This document shows, piece by piece, positions 33,582 to 41,745 of a stretch of DNA of 64,000 nucleotides. The position numbers were made by a program, and so were the translations under genes. Below the pieces are notes generated by a model, which saw only the letters and a program-made list of their open reading frames with translations, was not told the origin of the DNA and ran no database searches. The number at the start of each line of letters is the position of its first letter. Within the stretch, counting starts at the first letter, position 1. This DNA is from Kitasatospora sp. CB01950 (GTDB lineage Bacteria > Actinomycetota > Actinomycetes > Streptomycetales > Streptomycetaceae): NCBI RefSeq assembly GCF_001905465.1, contig NZ_LISX01000010.1:124001-188000 (forward strand), read 5' to 3'.

Positions 33582-34112
33582 ATGTCGGTCGACGCCCGCA
33601 CCACCGAGGAGCCGCCCGTGCCCCCGCAGCCCGAAGCCATCGACGCGCTGGACGGAAGACTGATCCGGCTGCTCGCCGAGGAGCCGCGGATCGGGGTGCT
33701 GGAGTGTTCGCGCCGCCTGCAGGTGGCGCGCGGCACGGTGCAGGCCCGGCTGGACCGCCTGCAGGCCCGCGGGGTGATCGGCGGGTTCGGCCCGCAGGTG
33801 GACCCGGGGGCGCTGGGCTACCCGGTGACGGCGTTCGCGACCCTGGAGATCTCGCAGGGGCAGGGCACGGTCGTCCGGGCGCACCTGGCGGCGGTGCCGG
33901 AGGTGCTGGAGCTGCACACCATCACCGGGCACGGCGACATGCTGGTGCGGATCGTGGCCCGGTCGAACGCGGACCTGCAGCGGGTGATCGACCGGGTGGT
34001 CGGCTTCGACGGCATCGTCCGGGCGTCCACCGCGATCGCCCTGGAGAATCCGGTGCCGTACCGGATCCTGCCCCTGGTGGAGCAGGCCGCGGGGGCGCCG
34101 GAGGGGGTCTGA
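33582..34112 (+). CDS. Lrp/AsnC-family regulator
   Basis: The 176-residue protein has the AsnC-type HTH (AIDALDGRLIRLLAEEPRIG then VLECSRRLQVARGTVQARLD and RLQARGVIGGF) and a RAM effector-binding domain (VTAFATLEISQGQGTVVRAH then AVPEVLELHTITGHGDMLVR). Such proteins sense amino acids or related small molecules. ATG 33582 gives about 20 extra N-terminal residues; GTG 33618 is an alternative start. It is followed by an IclR gene on the same strand 159 bp on. Confidence 0.9.
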   Translation: MSVDARTTEEPPVPPQPEAIDALDGRLIRLLAEEPRIGVLECSRRLQVARGTVQARLDRLQARGVIGGFGPQVDPGALGYPVTAFATLEISQGQGTVVRAHLAAVPEVLELHTITGHGDMLVRIVARSNADLQRVIDRVVGFDGIVRASTAIALENPVPYRILPLVEQAAGAPEGV

Positions 34113-34271
34113 CGGCGAGCCCTTGTCCAGCTTTTGGCGTGTCCACGGGTGACGGCAGCGGATTTATGGCATATGCCTATGGCTCGTGCACGCATTGAAC
34201 GCAATCGCGAACCCCGGGGCAACCCTCTCCCAAGGCCCGCCGCCGACCGCTCCCGCCGCCGGGACGCCGCA

Positions 34272-35042
34272 ATGAGGCGGGTCACCGCGGAGGCGCCCAC
34301 CCTCATCGCCTCCGCCCAACGCGCCCTCCGACTGCTGGAGGCCGCCGCCCAGCACCCGGCGGGCGCCACCGCCAAGCAGCTCGCCCGGGACACCGGGCTG
34401 GCCCTCGGCACCACGTACCACCTGCTGCGCACCCTCGTGCACGACCGGTACCTGGAGCGCCGGGAGGGCCGCTACCGCACCGGGCCGGCGGTGTCGGGGC
34501 TGAGCCCGGAGGAGCCGTTGGACGGTCCGGAGGCGGGCCGGAGCCGACTGGACCGGGTGCTCGGCCGGATCGCGCACCAGCTGCACGCCGCCGTGCACTA
34601 CGCCCGGTACAAGGACGGCGAGGTCGAGCTGGTCGCCGCCCGGGCCGCGCCGGGGGCGAACATCGTCGATCCGGAGCGCTTCCGGATCGGCGCGCACGCC
34701 CACGCCAGCGGCAAGACCCTGCTGGCGCTGATGTCGGCCGAGGAGCGCCGGGCGCACCTGGCCCGCCACCCGATGGTGCCGTTCACTCCGTACACCCTGC
34801 GCGAACCCGCCCAACTGCCACTGCTGCCCGGGCCGGGGCCGCAACGGGCGGCGCCGATCACCCAGTACCAGGAGTACGAACTCGGCCTGGTGGGGGCGGC
34901 GGTGCCGATCGTGCTGGGCAGCGACCTGGCGGCGATCGGGGTGGCGCTGCCGCTCTCGCAGGCGCACCGGTTGACGGCGGTGGCCGAGAAGCTGCGGACC
35001 CGGGTCGGCGAGGAGCTGGTGACGGCGGCGTTCGGCGTGTAG
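34272..35042 (+). CDS. IclR-family regulator (first)
   Basis: The protein (256 residues from ATG 34272) has the IclR winged HTH (SAQRALRLLEAAAQHPAGAT then AKQLARDTGLALGTTYHLLR) and an IclR effector domain (HAHASGKTLLALMSAEERRA; ITQYQEYELGLVGAAVPIVL). The start is uncertain: ATG 34173 and 34179 are in frame and would add a basic, Arg/Pro-rich extension of 31-33 residues. The effector domain would sense a small organic acid or similar. No metabolic operon is adjacent, so its targets are unclear. Confidence 0.85.
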   Translation: MRRVTAEAPTLIASAQRALRLLEAAAQHPAGATAKQLARDTGLALGTTYHLLRTLVHDRYLERREGRYRTGPAVSGLSPEEPLDGPEAGRSRLDRVLGRIAHQLHAAVHYARYKDGEVELVAARAAPGANIVDPERFRIGAHAHASGKTLLALMSAEERRAHLARHPMVPFTPYTLREPAQLPLLPGPGPQRAAPITQYQEYELGLVGAAVPIVLGSDLAAIGVALPLSQAHRLTAVAEKLRTRVGEELVTAAFGV

Positions 35043-35054
35043 GGCCTGTCCGGT

Positions 35055-35076
35055 CGGGCTGCGGGGTGGGGCCCGG
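35055..35076. repeat. 22-bp repeat, copy 1
   Basis: CGGGC-TGCGGGGTGGG-GCCCGG is identical to 36790-36811. It lies between the first IclR gene and the Lon-type protease. Its ends CGGGC/GCCCG can pair, so it may be a short hairpin or terminator element. Confidence 0.5.
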
Positions 35077-35086
35077 CCGGTCCGGT

Positions 35087-35929
35087 TCAGCAGTGCGGGA
35101 CGGCGCCGCCCTCGCGCACCGCCTGGAGGGCGGCGATCGACTCGGCCAGCGTGTCGACCGGGACCAGCCGCAGCCCGTCGGGGGTGTTGACCTTGCCCTG
35201 GGTGCACTCGCTGCGCGGCAGCAGGAACACCGTGGCACCGGCCGCGTGCGCCGCCTGGGTCTTGAGCGGGATGCCGCCGACCTGGCCGATCCGCCCGTCG
35301 GCGTCGATGGTGCCGGTGCCCGCGATGTTCATCCCGCCGGTGAGGTCGCCGCCCTTGCCGTCGCCGGCGATCTTGTCGATGATGCCCAGCGCCAGCATCT
35401 GGCCGCCGCTCGGCCCGCCGATGGCCCCGAGCTGGATCTGCACGTTCACCTGCTCCGGCGACAGGTGCAGGTAGCTGAGCGCGGCCATGGTGGCGCTGTC
35501 CTGGGACTGCGTCATCTGCTGCTGCGTCACCTCGTTGGCCTTCTTCGGGTCGCTCTGCGGGTAGACCTCCGCGGTGGGCACCACGGCCCGCTCGGGGTCG
35601 ACCCAGGCCGCCAGCGAGTCCCACAGGGTGTTGCGCCGGCCCGGCACGGTGGCCTCGATGGTCACCACCCGCAGGTTCCCGGCGGTCTGGCGCTGCGGCG
35701 CCCCGGTGATGGTGAGCACCTCGACGGTCTGTTCCGCGCCCTGGGCGTCCTTGACCCGGACCGCGCCCAGGGTGTCGGCGGTCTGGCCCGGCGACTCCAG
35801 GGTGAAGGGCAGCGGCACGAACGCGGCCACCGCGAACAGCGCCAGCACCGGCAGCGCGCACAGGGCGAGGGCGCGGCTGCGCGGGGCGGTCAGGGCCGGG
35901 GGCAGGGTCTTCGAAGGCACACCCCGCAT
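35087..35929 (-). CDS. Membrane-anchored Lon-type (S16) serine peptidase
   Basis: The 280-residue protein has one N-terminal membrane helix (ALALCALPVLALFAVAAFVP), then a domain ending in an S16 Lon-like site: Ser in GGPSGGQMLALGIID and Lys in GGIPLKTQAAHAAG. This is the Ser-Lys dyad of Lon and YlbL-type proteases. The PDZ domain usually inserted in YlbL homologues is not evident, which makes this a compact variant. ATG 35929 is used; further upstream the frame is open but not conserved. Substrates are unknown. Confidence 0.82.
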   Translation of the reverse strand: MRGVPSKTLPPALTAPRSRALALCALPVLALFAVAAFVPLPFTLESPGQTADTLGAVRVKDAQGAEQTVEVLTITGAPQRQTAGNLRVVTIEATVPGRRNTLWDSLAAWVDPERAVVPTAEVYPQSDPKKANEVTQQQMTQSQDSATMAALSYLHLSPEQVNVQIQLGAIGGPSGGQMLALGIIDKIAGDGKGGDLTGGMNIAGTGTIDADGRIGQVGGIPLKTQAAHAAGATVFLLPRSECTQGKVNTPDGLRLVPVDTLAESIAALQAVREGGAVPHC

Positions 35930-35988
35930 CCAAACACACCGGGGCCCCCACCCGGGGCGGCCTCGCGGATCGGCCGGCCCCGGCCGGT

Positions 35989-36639
35989 TCAGCGCAGCGC
36001 GTCGGCGACCTCGGTGGCGGCCTCCACCACGCGCGGGCCGACCCGCTCGGGCACCAGGCCGTTGAGCATCACCACGCCGACGCTGCCCTCGATGCCGCTC
36101 AGGCCGATCAGTGCGGCGGCGGCCCCGCACGCGCCGGACTGCTCCTCGGCGCGGGTGATCACGAAGCCCTGGTCGGGGCGGCGCTGGCCGGGGAAGCCGC
36201 GGGCGTCCAGGATCGCCCGGCCGGCCGCGCTCTCGGTGAGCGGGTGGCGCAGTCCGGTGCGGTAGGCGACGTGGAAGTCCGTCCAGGTCGGCTCGACCAC
36301 GGCGACGGCGAGCGCCTCGTTGCCGTCGACCAGGGTGAGGTGGGCGGTGGCGCCGAGGTCCTCGGCGAGCGAGCGCAGCGCGGGCAGCGCGGCCTCGCGC
36401 AGCAGCGGGTGCACCCGGTGGGCCAGGCGCAGCACCCCGAGGCCGACCCGGGCACGGCCGCCGATGTCCCGGCGGACCAGCCCGTGCTGTTCCAGGGTGG
36501 CCAGCAGGCGGTAGACCACCGTGCGGTTGACGGCCAGTCGGGCGGCCAGCTCGGTGACCGTCAGCCCGCGCTCGGAGTCGGCGAGCAGTTTCAGTACCCG
36601 GACACCCCGGTCCAGGGTCTGGGAGGTCTCAGCAGTCAC
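35989..36639 (-). CDS. IclR-family regulator (second)
   Basis: The 216-residue protein (from GTG 36639) has the IclR HTH (TLDRGVRVLKLLADSERGLT, VTELAARLAVNRTVVYRLLA) and effector domain (LREAALPALRSLAEDLGATA; ESAAGRAILDARG). ATG 36681 would add 14 residues. It is shorter than usual and lacks part of the C-terminal effector region. It lies convergent to the Lon-type gene's upstream side, on the minus strand, 59 bp from it. Function unknown. Confidence 0.85.
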   Translation of the reverse strand: MTAETSQTLDRGVRVLKLLADSERGLTVTELAARLAVNRTVVYRLLATLEQHGLVRRDIGGRARVGLGVLRLAHRVHPLLREAALPALRSLAEDLGATAHLTLVDGNEALAVAVVEPTWTDFHVAYRTGLRHPLTESAAGRAILDARGFPGQRRPDQGFVITRAEEQSGACGAAAALIGLSGIEGSVGVVMLNGLVPERVGPRVVEAATEVADALR

Positions 36640-37008
36640 GAACGCCAAATCCTTTCCGCGGCGAGTCCGACCATACGGCACAACTGCCTTGGGCAGTACC
36701 GGAATTGATCACACGTCAGACGAATGTCCGACGTGGGAGTCCGGCCTCGGCGTGGTCTGCCGGTCGCTGGGCTCCGCGGTTGCTCCGGCCGGGCTGCGGG
36801 GTGGGGCCCGGACGGGGTTGGGGAGACGCTAGTGAACGGGAGGTGCGCTGCGGAAGTGCTTGTTCAAAATCCGATCCACATCGTTGGAAAGTCGCGATGA
36901 AAAAACGGACAAGACACACAAAACTACGGGCGTAACCGATCAGGTGTTCGATATCTGACCGGTAGCCGGACAGCGGCCTTCCGCTGCTGCGGGGCGGGCG
37001 CGGACACG
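36640..37008. other. AT-rich intergenic region with inverted repeat
   Basis: There is no gene here. The segment 36857-36940 is visibly AT-richer than the surroundings (AAAATCCGATCC, GAAAAAACGGAC). ACCG-A-TCAG (36935-36943) is inversely repeated as CTGA-C-CGGT (36955-36963), and a small CAGCGG/CCGCTG hairpin follows (36971-36986). It may contain promoters or an unannotated small RNA; I see no decisive sign. Confidence 0.4.
36790..36811. repeat. 22-bp repeat, copy 2
   Basis: Identical to 35055-35076. Here the ends extend to CCGGGC/GCCCGG. It lies upstream of the second IclR gene, so both copies are near IclR-family genes. Confidence 0.5.
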
Positions 37009-37065
37009 CGAACGGCCGGCGCCCCCGCCCGCGGGTGTCCGCGGGTCGGGGGCGCCGGCCGTTCG
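37009..37065 (-). terminator. Very strong hairpin after the SF2 helicase gene
   Basis: A perfect 19-bp inverted repeat (37009-37027 with 37047-37065) has a 19-nt loop that itself contains a CCCGCGG/CCGCGGG pairing. It lies 7 bp past the helicase stop. Confidence 0.85.
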
Positions 37066-37072
37066 CCCGTCG

Positions 37073-38920
37073 TCAGGCCCGGGTCGCCCACTCCCGGATC
37101 CGGCCGATCCGCGCCTTCAGCTGGTTGGCGGTGGCCTGCGCGGTGAGCGGCCCGCCGCACTCGCGGCGCAGCTCGTTGTGGATGGTGCCGTGCGGCTGGC
37201 TGGTGCGGTGGTGCCAGGCGGCGACCAGCGCGTTCAGCTCCTTGCGCAGCTCGCGCAGCTCCTGGTGGGTGACCACCGGGCGCTGCTCGGCGGGCAGTTC
37301 GATCAGGTCGGCCTCTTCGGCGGGGCGGGCCTTGGAGCGCTGGATCTGCCGGTGCTGACGTTTCTGCAGCAGCATCTGCACCTGGTCGGGTTCGAGCAGG
37401 CCCGGGATGCCGAGGTAGTCCTCCTCCTCCTCGCTGCCGGGGTGCGCCTGCATGCCGAATTCCATGGCGTTGTACAGCACCCGGTCGAAGACCGCGTCGC
37501 TGCCCAGCGCCTCGTAGGAGAACTCCTCGCTCCCGGTGTCCGGCCCGTCGTTGGCCTTCTCGGCCTCGGCGAGCAGCCGGTCCTCCTCGTCGAACAGGCC
37601 CTCGCCCTCCTTCTTGGGCCGGTCCAGGACGTGGTCGCGCTGCAACTCCATCTCGTTGGCGAAGCCGAGCAGCATCGGGATGGTCGGCAGGAACACCGAG
37701 GCGGTCTCTCCGCGCTTGCGGGCGCGGACGAAGCGGCCGACGGCCTGCGCGAAGAACAGCGGGGTGGAGATCGAGGTGGCGTACACGCCGACGCACAGCC
37801 GGGGCACGTCGACGCCCTCGGACACCATGCGGACCGCGACCATCCAGCGCGAGTCGCCGGCCGCGTAGTCGGAGATCCGCTTGGACGCCTCGGTCTCGTC
37901 GGAGAGCACCAGGGCGACCTTCTCGCCGGTGATCTCGCGGAGCATCTTGGCGTACGAGCGGGCCACCGTCTGGTCGGTGGCGATCACCAGGCCGCCAGCG
38001 TCCGGGATGCCCTTGCGGACCTCGGTCAGCCGCCGGTCGGCGGCCTGCAGCACGGCCGGGATCCACTCGCCCTGCGGGGACAGCGCGGTGCGCCAGGCCT
38101 GGGCGATCAGGTCCTTGGTCATCGGCTCGCCGAGCCGGGCCTCCAGCTCGTCGCCGGACTTGGTGCGCCAGCGCATGTTGCCGGAGTAGCTGAGGAAGAT
38201 CACCGGTCGGACCACGTGGTCGGCGAGGGCGTGCCCGTAGCCGTAGGTGTAGTCGGCGACCGACTTGCGGATGCCGTCGCTGCCCGCGTCGTAGCCGACG
38301 AACGGGATCGGGTTGGTGTCCGAGCGGAACGGCGTACCGGTCAGCGCGAGCCGGCGGGTGGCGGGTTCGAACGCCTCGAAGCAGGCCTCGCCCCAGGACT
38401 TGGAGTCGCCCGCGTGATGGATCTCGTCCATGATCACCAGCGTCTTGCGGGCCTCGGTGCGGTTGCGGTGCAGCATCGGGTTGACGCCGACGCCCGCGTA
38501 GGTGACCACGATGCCGTGGTAGTCCTTCGACAGCTGGCCCGAGGAGTACGCCGGGTCCAGCCGGATGCCTATCCGGGCGGCGGCCTCGGCCCACTGCTTC
38601 TTCAGGTGCTCGGTGGGCGCGACCACGGTGATCTGCTGCACCAGGTGGTTGTGCAGCAGGTAGGACGCCAGGGTCAGGGCGAAGGTGGTCTTTCCGGCAC
38701 CCGGCGTCGCAACCGCCAGGAAGTCCCGGGGCTGCTTCTCGATGTACTTGTCCAGCGCGCCCTGCTGCCAGGCGCGGAGCCTGCCCGCGGTGCCCCAGGG
38801 GGCACGGCCGGGGAAGGCCGGGGAGAGGTGCGCGGCGGCGGAGGTGCCGGTGGGGCGGGGGTGGGAGCTGTCGACGTGCGAGAACAGCGGGGCCATCGAG
38901 GAGGAGGCGGCGGTAGTCAC
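37073..38920 (-). CDS. DEAD/DEAH-box superfamily 2 helicase
   Basis: The 615-residue protein has helicase motif I (ATPGAGKTTFAL), Ia (VVAPTEHLKKQW), II (VIMDEIHHAGD), III (LALTGTPFRSD), and motifs V/VI (SEGVDVPRLCVGVY; FAQAVGRFVRARKRGE). DEIH replaces the more common DEAH, as in the ResIII-type branch. The C-terminal region (residues about 480-615) is acidic then charged, without a known nuclease. GTG 38920 starts TTAASSSMAPLF. It is probably involved in DNA or RNA remodelling; the specific pathway is unknown. Confidence 0.9.
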   Translation of the reverse strand: MTTAASSSMAPLFSHVDSSHPRPTGTSAAAHLSPAFPGRAPWGTAGRLRAWQQGALDKYIEKQPRDFLAVATPGAGKTTFALTLASYLLHNHLVQQITVVAPTEHLKKQWAEAAARIGIRLDPAYSSGQLSKDYHGIVVTYAGVGVNPMLHRNRTEARKTLVIMDEIHHAGDSKSWGEACFEAFEPATRRLALTGTPFRSDTNPIPFVGYDAGSDGIRKSVADYTYGYGHALADHVVRPVIFLSYSGNMRWRTKSGDELEARLGEPMTKDLIAQAWRTALSPQGEWIPAVLQAADRRLTEVRKGIPDAGGLVIATDQTVARSYAKMLREITGEKVALVLSDETEASKRISDYAAGDSRWMVAVRMVSEGVDVPRLCVGVYATSISTPLFFAQAVGRFVRARKRGETASVFLPTIPMLLGFANEMELQRDHVLDRPKKEGEGLFDEEDRLLAEAEKANDGPDTGSEEFSYEALGSDAVFDRVLYNAMEFGMQAHPGSEEEEDYLGIPGLLEPDQVQMLLQKRQHRQIQRSKARPAEEADLIELPAEQRPVVTHQELRELRKELNALVAAWHHRTSQPHGTIHNELRRECGGPLTAQATANQLKARIGRIREWATRA

Positions 38921-39080
38921 GGTCTCCGAACGGGGTCGTCGCAGGTCAGAGCCTGTGCGAGGCCCTTGACCCGCGGTCGGCGGGCGGTCGTGGAACCCGC
39001 CCAGCCTAGCCCCTTCCGGGGGGCGGACCGCGGCGACGGCGTGCCCCTGTGGCGCGCGTCCCACTCCGCCCGCGCGACCC

Positions 39081-40304
39081 TCACCACACCTTCACTCGAC
39101 ACGGTCGGCCGTTCACCGTGATCGCGTCGGGGACGGCGAACGGGTGTGTCGCGACGCCGGTGAAGGCGCTCTCCGCACCGGCCCCCGGCCGCAGGACGGA
39201 GCCCTCCTCCAGCAGCACCGCCCCCGCCACCTCGCGGGCCTGCCCGGCCCCCGGCCGCAGGACGGAGCCCTCCTCCAGCAGCACCGCCCCCGCCACCTCG
39301 CGGACCTGCCCGACGCCCGGCCTGGGTGCCACCAGGTACTCGCCGTCGGCCGGCGGCCGGCCCAGTGTCCAGCCGCCGACCGGCCGGTCGGAGGTGTTGC
39401 GGACGGCCGGCCGGGCCAGGAACCGGACGCCCGGCTGCGCGGTGATCCGGTGGCCGACCTCGCACCCGGGTTCGCCGCCGCGCAGCCCGGCGCCGCCCGC
39501 CGGGGGCGCCACCAGCGCGGCCAGCAGCGCCATCGCGGTGCCCACCAGCCCGGCCAGGCCCAGGTTGACCCGGCGCAGCAGGGCGAGCCTGCGGCGGCAG
39601 TCCGCGCAGTGCGGCAGGTGGTGCTCCACCTGCCGCTCGGCCCGCCGTCCGGCCCGGCCGCGGGCGTGCCCGGCCAGCGTCCGCCAGTGCCCGGCGCAGG
39701 CCCGGTCGCGCGGGCTGCCCGGGTAGGCCCGCAGGTACGCGAGCCGCAGGCCCTCGCGGGCGCGGTGCACCAGGACGGCGGCCGCGCCGCGCCGCACCCC
39801 GAGCCGGGCCCCGATCTCGCCGGGCGGCAGCCCCTCCACCTCGGCCAGCCACAGCGCGTGCGCCCACCGCTCGGGCAGTTGGGCGAGCAGGCGGCGCATC
39901 CGGTCGGTCTCGGCCACCGTCGCCGCCGGGTCCTCGCTCTCCCCGCCGGGCACCTCGGGCCGGGCCGTCTCCCGCACCGGCGCGGCGGCCAGGTGGCGGA
40001 CGGTGGTGGCCAGGTAGGCGCGCGGGTCCTCGATCCGCTGCCCGGCGGCCAGCCGCCGCCACACCCGCAGGTGGGCCTCGGCGACCAGGTCCTCGGCCTG
40101 CCAGCGGTCGCCGCCGGTCAGCCGGCCGGCGTAGCGCAGCAGGCCGGGGTGGTGGCTGCGGTAGAGCTCGGTGTAGCTGGTGTGCGGCGGGCGCTCGGCG
40201 GTCCGCACTGACGAATCGGTGATCTTGTCCTCCCTGCCCGGCCGGACCGGCGGCGGCCCGGTCGACTCCCGCGATCCTGCCCGGGCAGCCGAGCGGCCGA
40301 ACAC
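39081..40304 (-). CDS. ECF sigma factor fused to zinc anti-sigma and membrane domain
   Basis: The 407-residue protein joins three parts. The first is an ECF sigma region 2/4 (YTELYRSHHPGLLRYAGRLT; LPERWAHALWLAEVEGLPPG; GEIGARLGVRRGAAAVLVHR). The second is an anti-sigma zinc motif of H-x3-C-x2-C form (HLPHCADC) near residue 235. The third is a membrane helix (GLAGLVGTAMALLAALVAPP) with an extracytoplasmic C-domain. Sigma and anti-sigma in one chain implies self-inhibition released by cleavage or a conformational change. A 22-residue duplication lies in the C-domain. GTG 40304 is a tentative start; later GTGs are possible. Confidence 0.82.
   Translation of the reverse strand: MFGRSAARAGSRESTGPPPVRPGREDKITDSSVRTAERPPHTSYTELYRSHHPGLLRYAGRLTGGDRWQAEDLVAEAHLRVWRRLAAGQRIEDPRAYLATTVRHLAAAPVRETARPEVPGGESEDPAATVAETDRMRRLLAQLPERWAHALWLAEVEGLPPGEIGARLGVRRGAAAVLVHRAREGLRLAYLRAYPGSPRDRACAGHWRTLAGHARGRAGRRAERQVEHHLPHCADCRRRLALLRRVNLGLAGLVGTAMALLAALVAPPAGGAGLRGGEPGCEVGHRITAQPGVRFLARPAVRNTSDRPVGGWTLGRPPADGEYLVAPRPGVGQVREVAGAVLLEEGSVLRPGAGQAREVAGAVLLEEGSVLRPGAGAESAFTGVATHPFAVPDAITVNGRPCRVKVW
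39181..39312. repeat. 66-bp in-frame tandem duplication
   Basis: Units 39181-39246 and 39247-39312 are nearly identical (one base change, G to A, near the end). They add 22 residues (EVAGAVLLEEGSVLRPG core) to the extracytoplasmic domain of the sigma/anti-sigma fusion. The low divergence points to a recent duplication. Confidence 0.85.
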
Positions 40305-40468
40305 ACAACCCCCGCACCAGGTGGGCGAAATGACCGACTGATCCCCGTCGATGTGGCGCAGATCACGGGAAATGGCCCCAAAACCGGTGTAATTCCTCCT
40401 ACCCCTCCCGACTCTCTACATCTCGGAAGGCGACACCGGTCGCACCCCCACCTCCCGGAGGAAACGTC

Positions 40469-40978
40469 GTGTCCGCAGCCCCCGCGTCGATCGAACAACA
40501 CACCCAGGCCCGACTGATCCTCGGCACCCACCGCTCCGTCCTGCTCCGGGTCACCCTGCGCTACCGCGCGGAGGACCCGCTGGCCGTCCGGATGCTCTTC
40601 CCCGCCGAATACGCGCTGGACGCCGATCCGTACGACCCCCACGGCCCGCACAACCCCGACGACCCGTTCGACACCGCCGCGCCCGCCGCGCCCGCCGCGC
40701 CCGCCGACCGGTCGGTGCCGGACATCGAGTGGGTGTTCGCCCGCCAGCTGCTCTCCGCCGGCCTGGACCTGGCCGTCGGCGAGGGCGACGTCCGGGTCCG
40801 GCCCGCGTTCGGCATGCGCACCATGGTCGAACTGCGTTCCCCGGAGGGCGTCGCGCTGCTCCAGTTCGCCCGCGCGGACCTGCGCCGCTTCGTGTGGCGC
40901 AGTCACCTGGCCGTTCCGGAGGGCCAGGAGCTGCGGCACCTGGACTGCGACCGGGCGCTCGCCCAGCTGCTGGCCTGA
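40469..40978 (+). CDS. SsgA-like regulator with an acidic/Pro insertion
   Basis: The 169-residue protein fits the SALP family: ARLILGTHRSVLLRVTLRYR, AEDPLAVRMLFPAEYALD, VPDIEWVFARQLLSAGLDLA, VRVRPAFGMRTMVELRSPEG. It is about 30 residues longer than the usual 140. The excess is a segment after ALDADPYDPHGPHNPDDPFD, followed by APAAPAAPAD. GTG 40469 follows GGAGGAAAC. It is divergent from the sigma/anti-sigma fusion gene. The role is probably developmental; the paralogue is not assigned. Confidence 0.85.
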   Translation: MSAAPASIEQHTQARLILGTHRSVLLRVTLRYRAEDPLAVRMLFPAEYALDADPYDPHGPHNPDDPFDTAAPAAPAAPADRSVPDIEWVFARQLLSAGLDLAVGEGDVRVRPAFGMRTMVELRSPEGVALLQFARADLRRFVWRSHLAVPEGQELRHLDCDRALAQLLA

Positions 40979-41037
40979 CGCCCCGGGCGGGTCCCCGCCC
41001 GGCCCGCCGAGTGCCCGTCAGGTCCGCCGGTCACTCG

Positions 41038-41655
41038 TCAGGCCCGCTGGGTGCGCACCAGGTGCGCGTACACCACCACATTCCCGTCCCAGCCCCCCGC
41101 GCGGGTGTAGCCGCCGCCGCAGGTGATCAGCCGCAGCTGGGCGTCGGGGGTGGCCGCGTACACCTTGGTGTCGGGGAACTCGCGCTTCGGGTAGACCTCC
41201 ACGCCGTCCACCTGGAACCAGGCGGTGGCCCGGTCGGCGCGGGCCACCTCCACCTGGTCGCCCCGGCGCAGCGCGCCCAGCCGGTAGAACACCGCCGGCC
41301 CGCGCGCGGTGTCGACGTGCCCGGCCAGCACCGCCGCGCCGCTCGACCCGGGGGCCGCGCCGCTGCGGTACCAGCCCGCCAGGTTGCCGTCGGCCTCGGG
41401 CGGCGGCTGCAGGCGTCCCTCGCCGTCCAGGCCCAGCGGGTCCACGGGGGCGTCCACGCCCAGCGCCGGAATCCGGATCCGCACCGGCGGCGAAGACGGC
41501 AGCGGAGGCACGGCGGGCCCGACCGGCGTCCCGTCGTACGCCTGCGCGGCGAGCGGGGCCGGCGGCAGCGCGCCCAGACCCCCGTGCAGCAGCCACGAAC
41601 CCGCCACGATCGCCCCCGCGGCCAGCGCCGCCCCGCCCCACGCCCGCTCGCCCAC
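41038..41655 (-). CDS. Class F sortase
   Basis: The 205-residue protein has a signal-anchor (AAGAIVAGSWLLHGG region), then the sortase core with catalytic His113 (LAGHVDTARG), Cys179 (LRLITCGGGY) and probable Arg187 (GYTRAGGW). Class F sortases are actinobacterial transpeptidases linking LPXTG-like substrates to the cell wall. GTG 41655 starts GERAWGG. No obvious LPXTG substrate is in the window. It starts 91 bp after the stop of the MprF-like gene on the same strand. Confidence 0.88.
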   Translation of the reverse strand: MGERAWGGAALAAGAIVAGSWLLHGGLGALPPAPLAAQAYDGTPVGPAVPPLPSSPPVRIRIPALGVDAPVDPLGLDGEGRLQPPPEADGNLAGWYRSGAAPGSSGAAVLAGHVDTARGPAVFYRLGALRRGDQVEVARADRATAWFQVDGVEVYPKREFPDTKVYAATPDAQLRLITCGGGYTRAGGWDGNVVVYAHLVRTQRA

Positions 41656-41745
41656 CGCACCCTCCGAAACCGTCCGGACCAGGCCCCAGTCAACCCATCG
41701 CCGGGCGGCCCGGCACGCCCGGCGTTCCGCCCGGGTGACCTGCCC

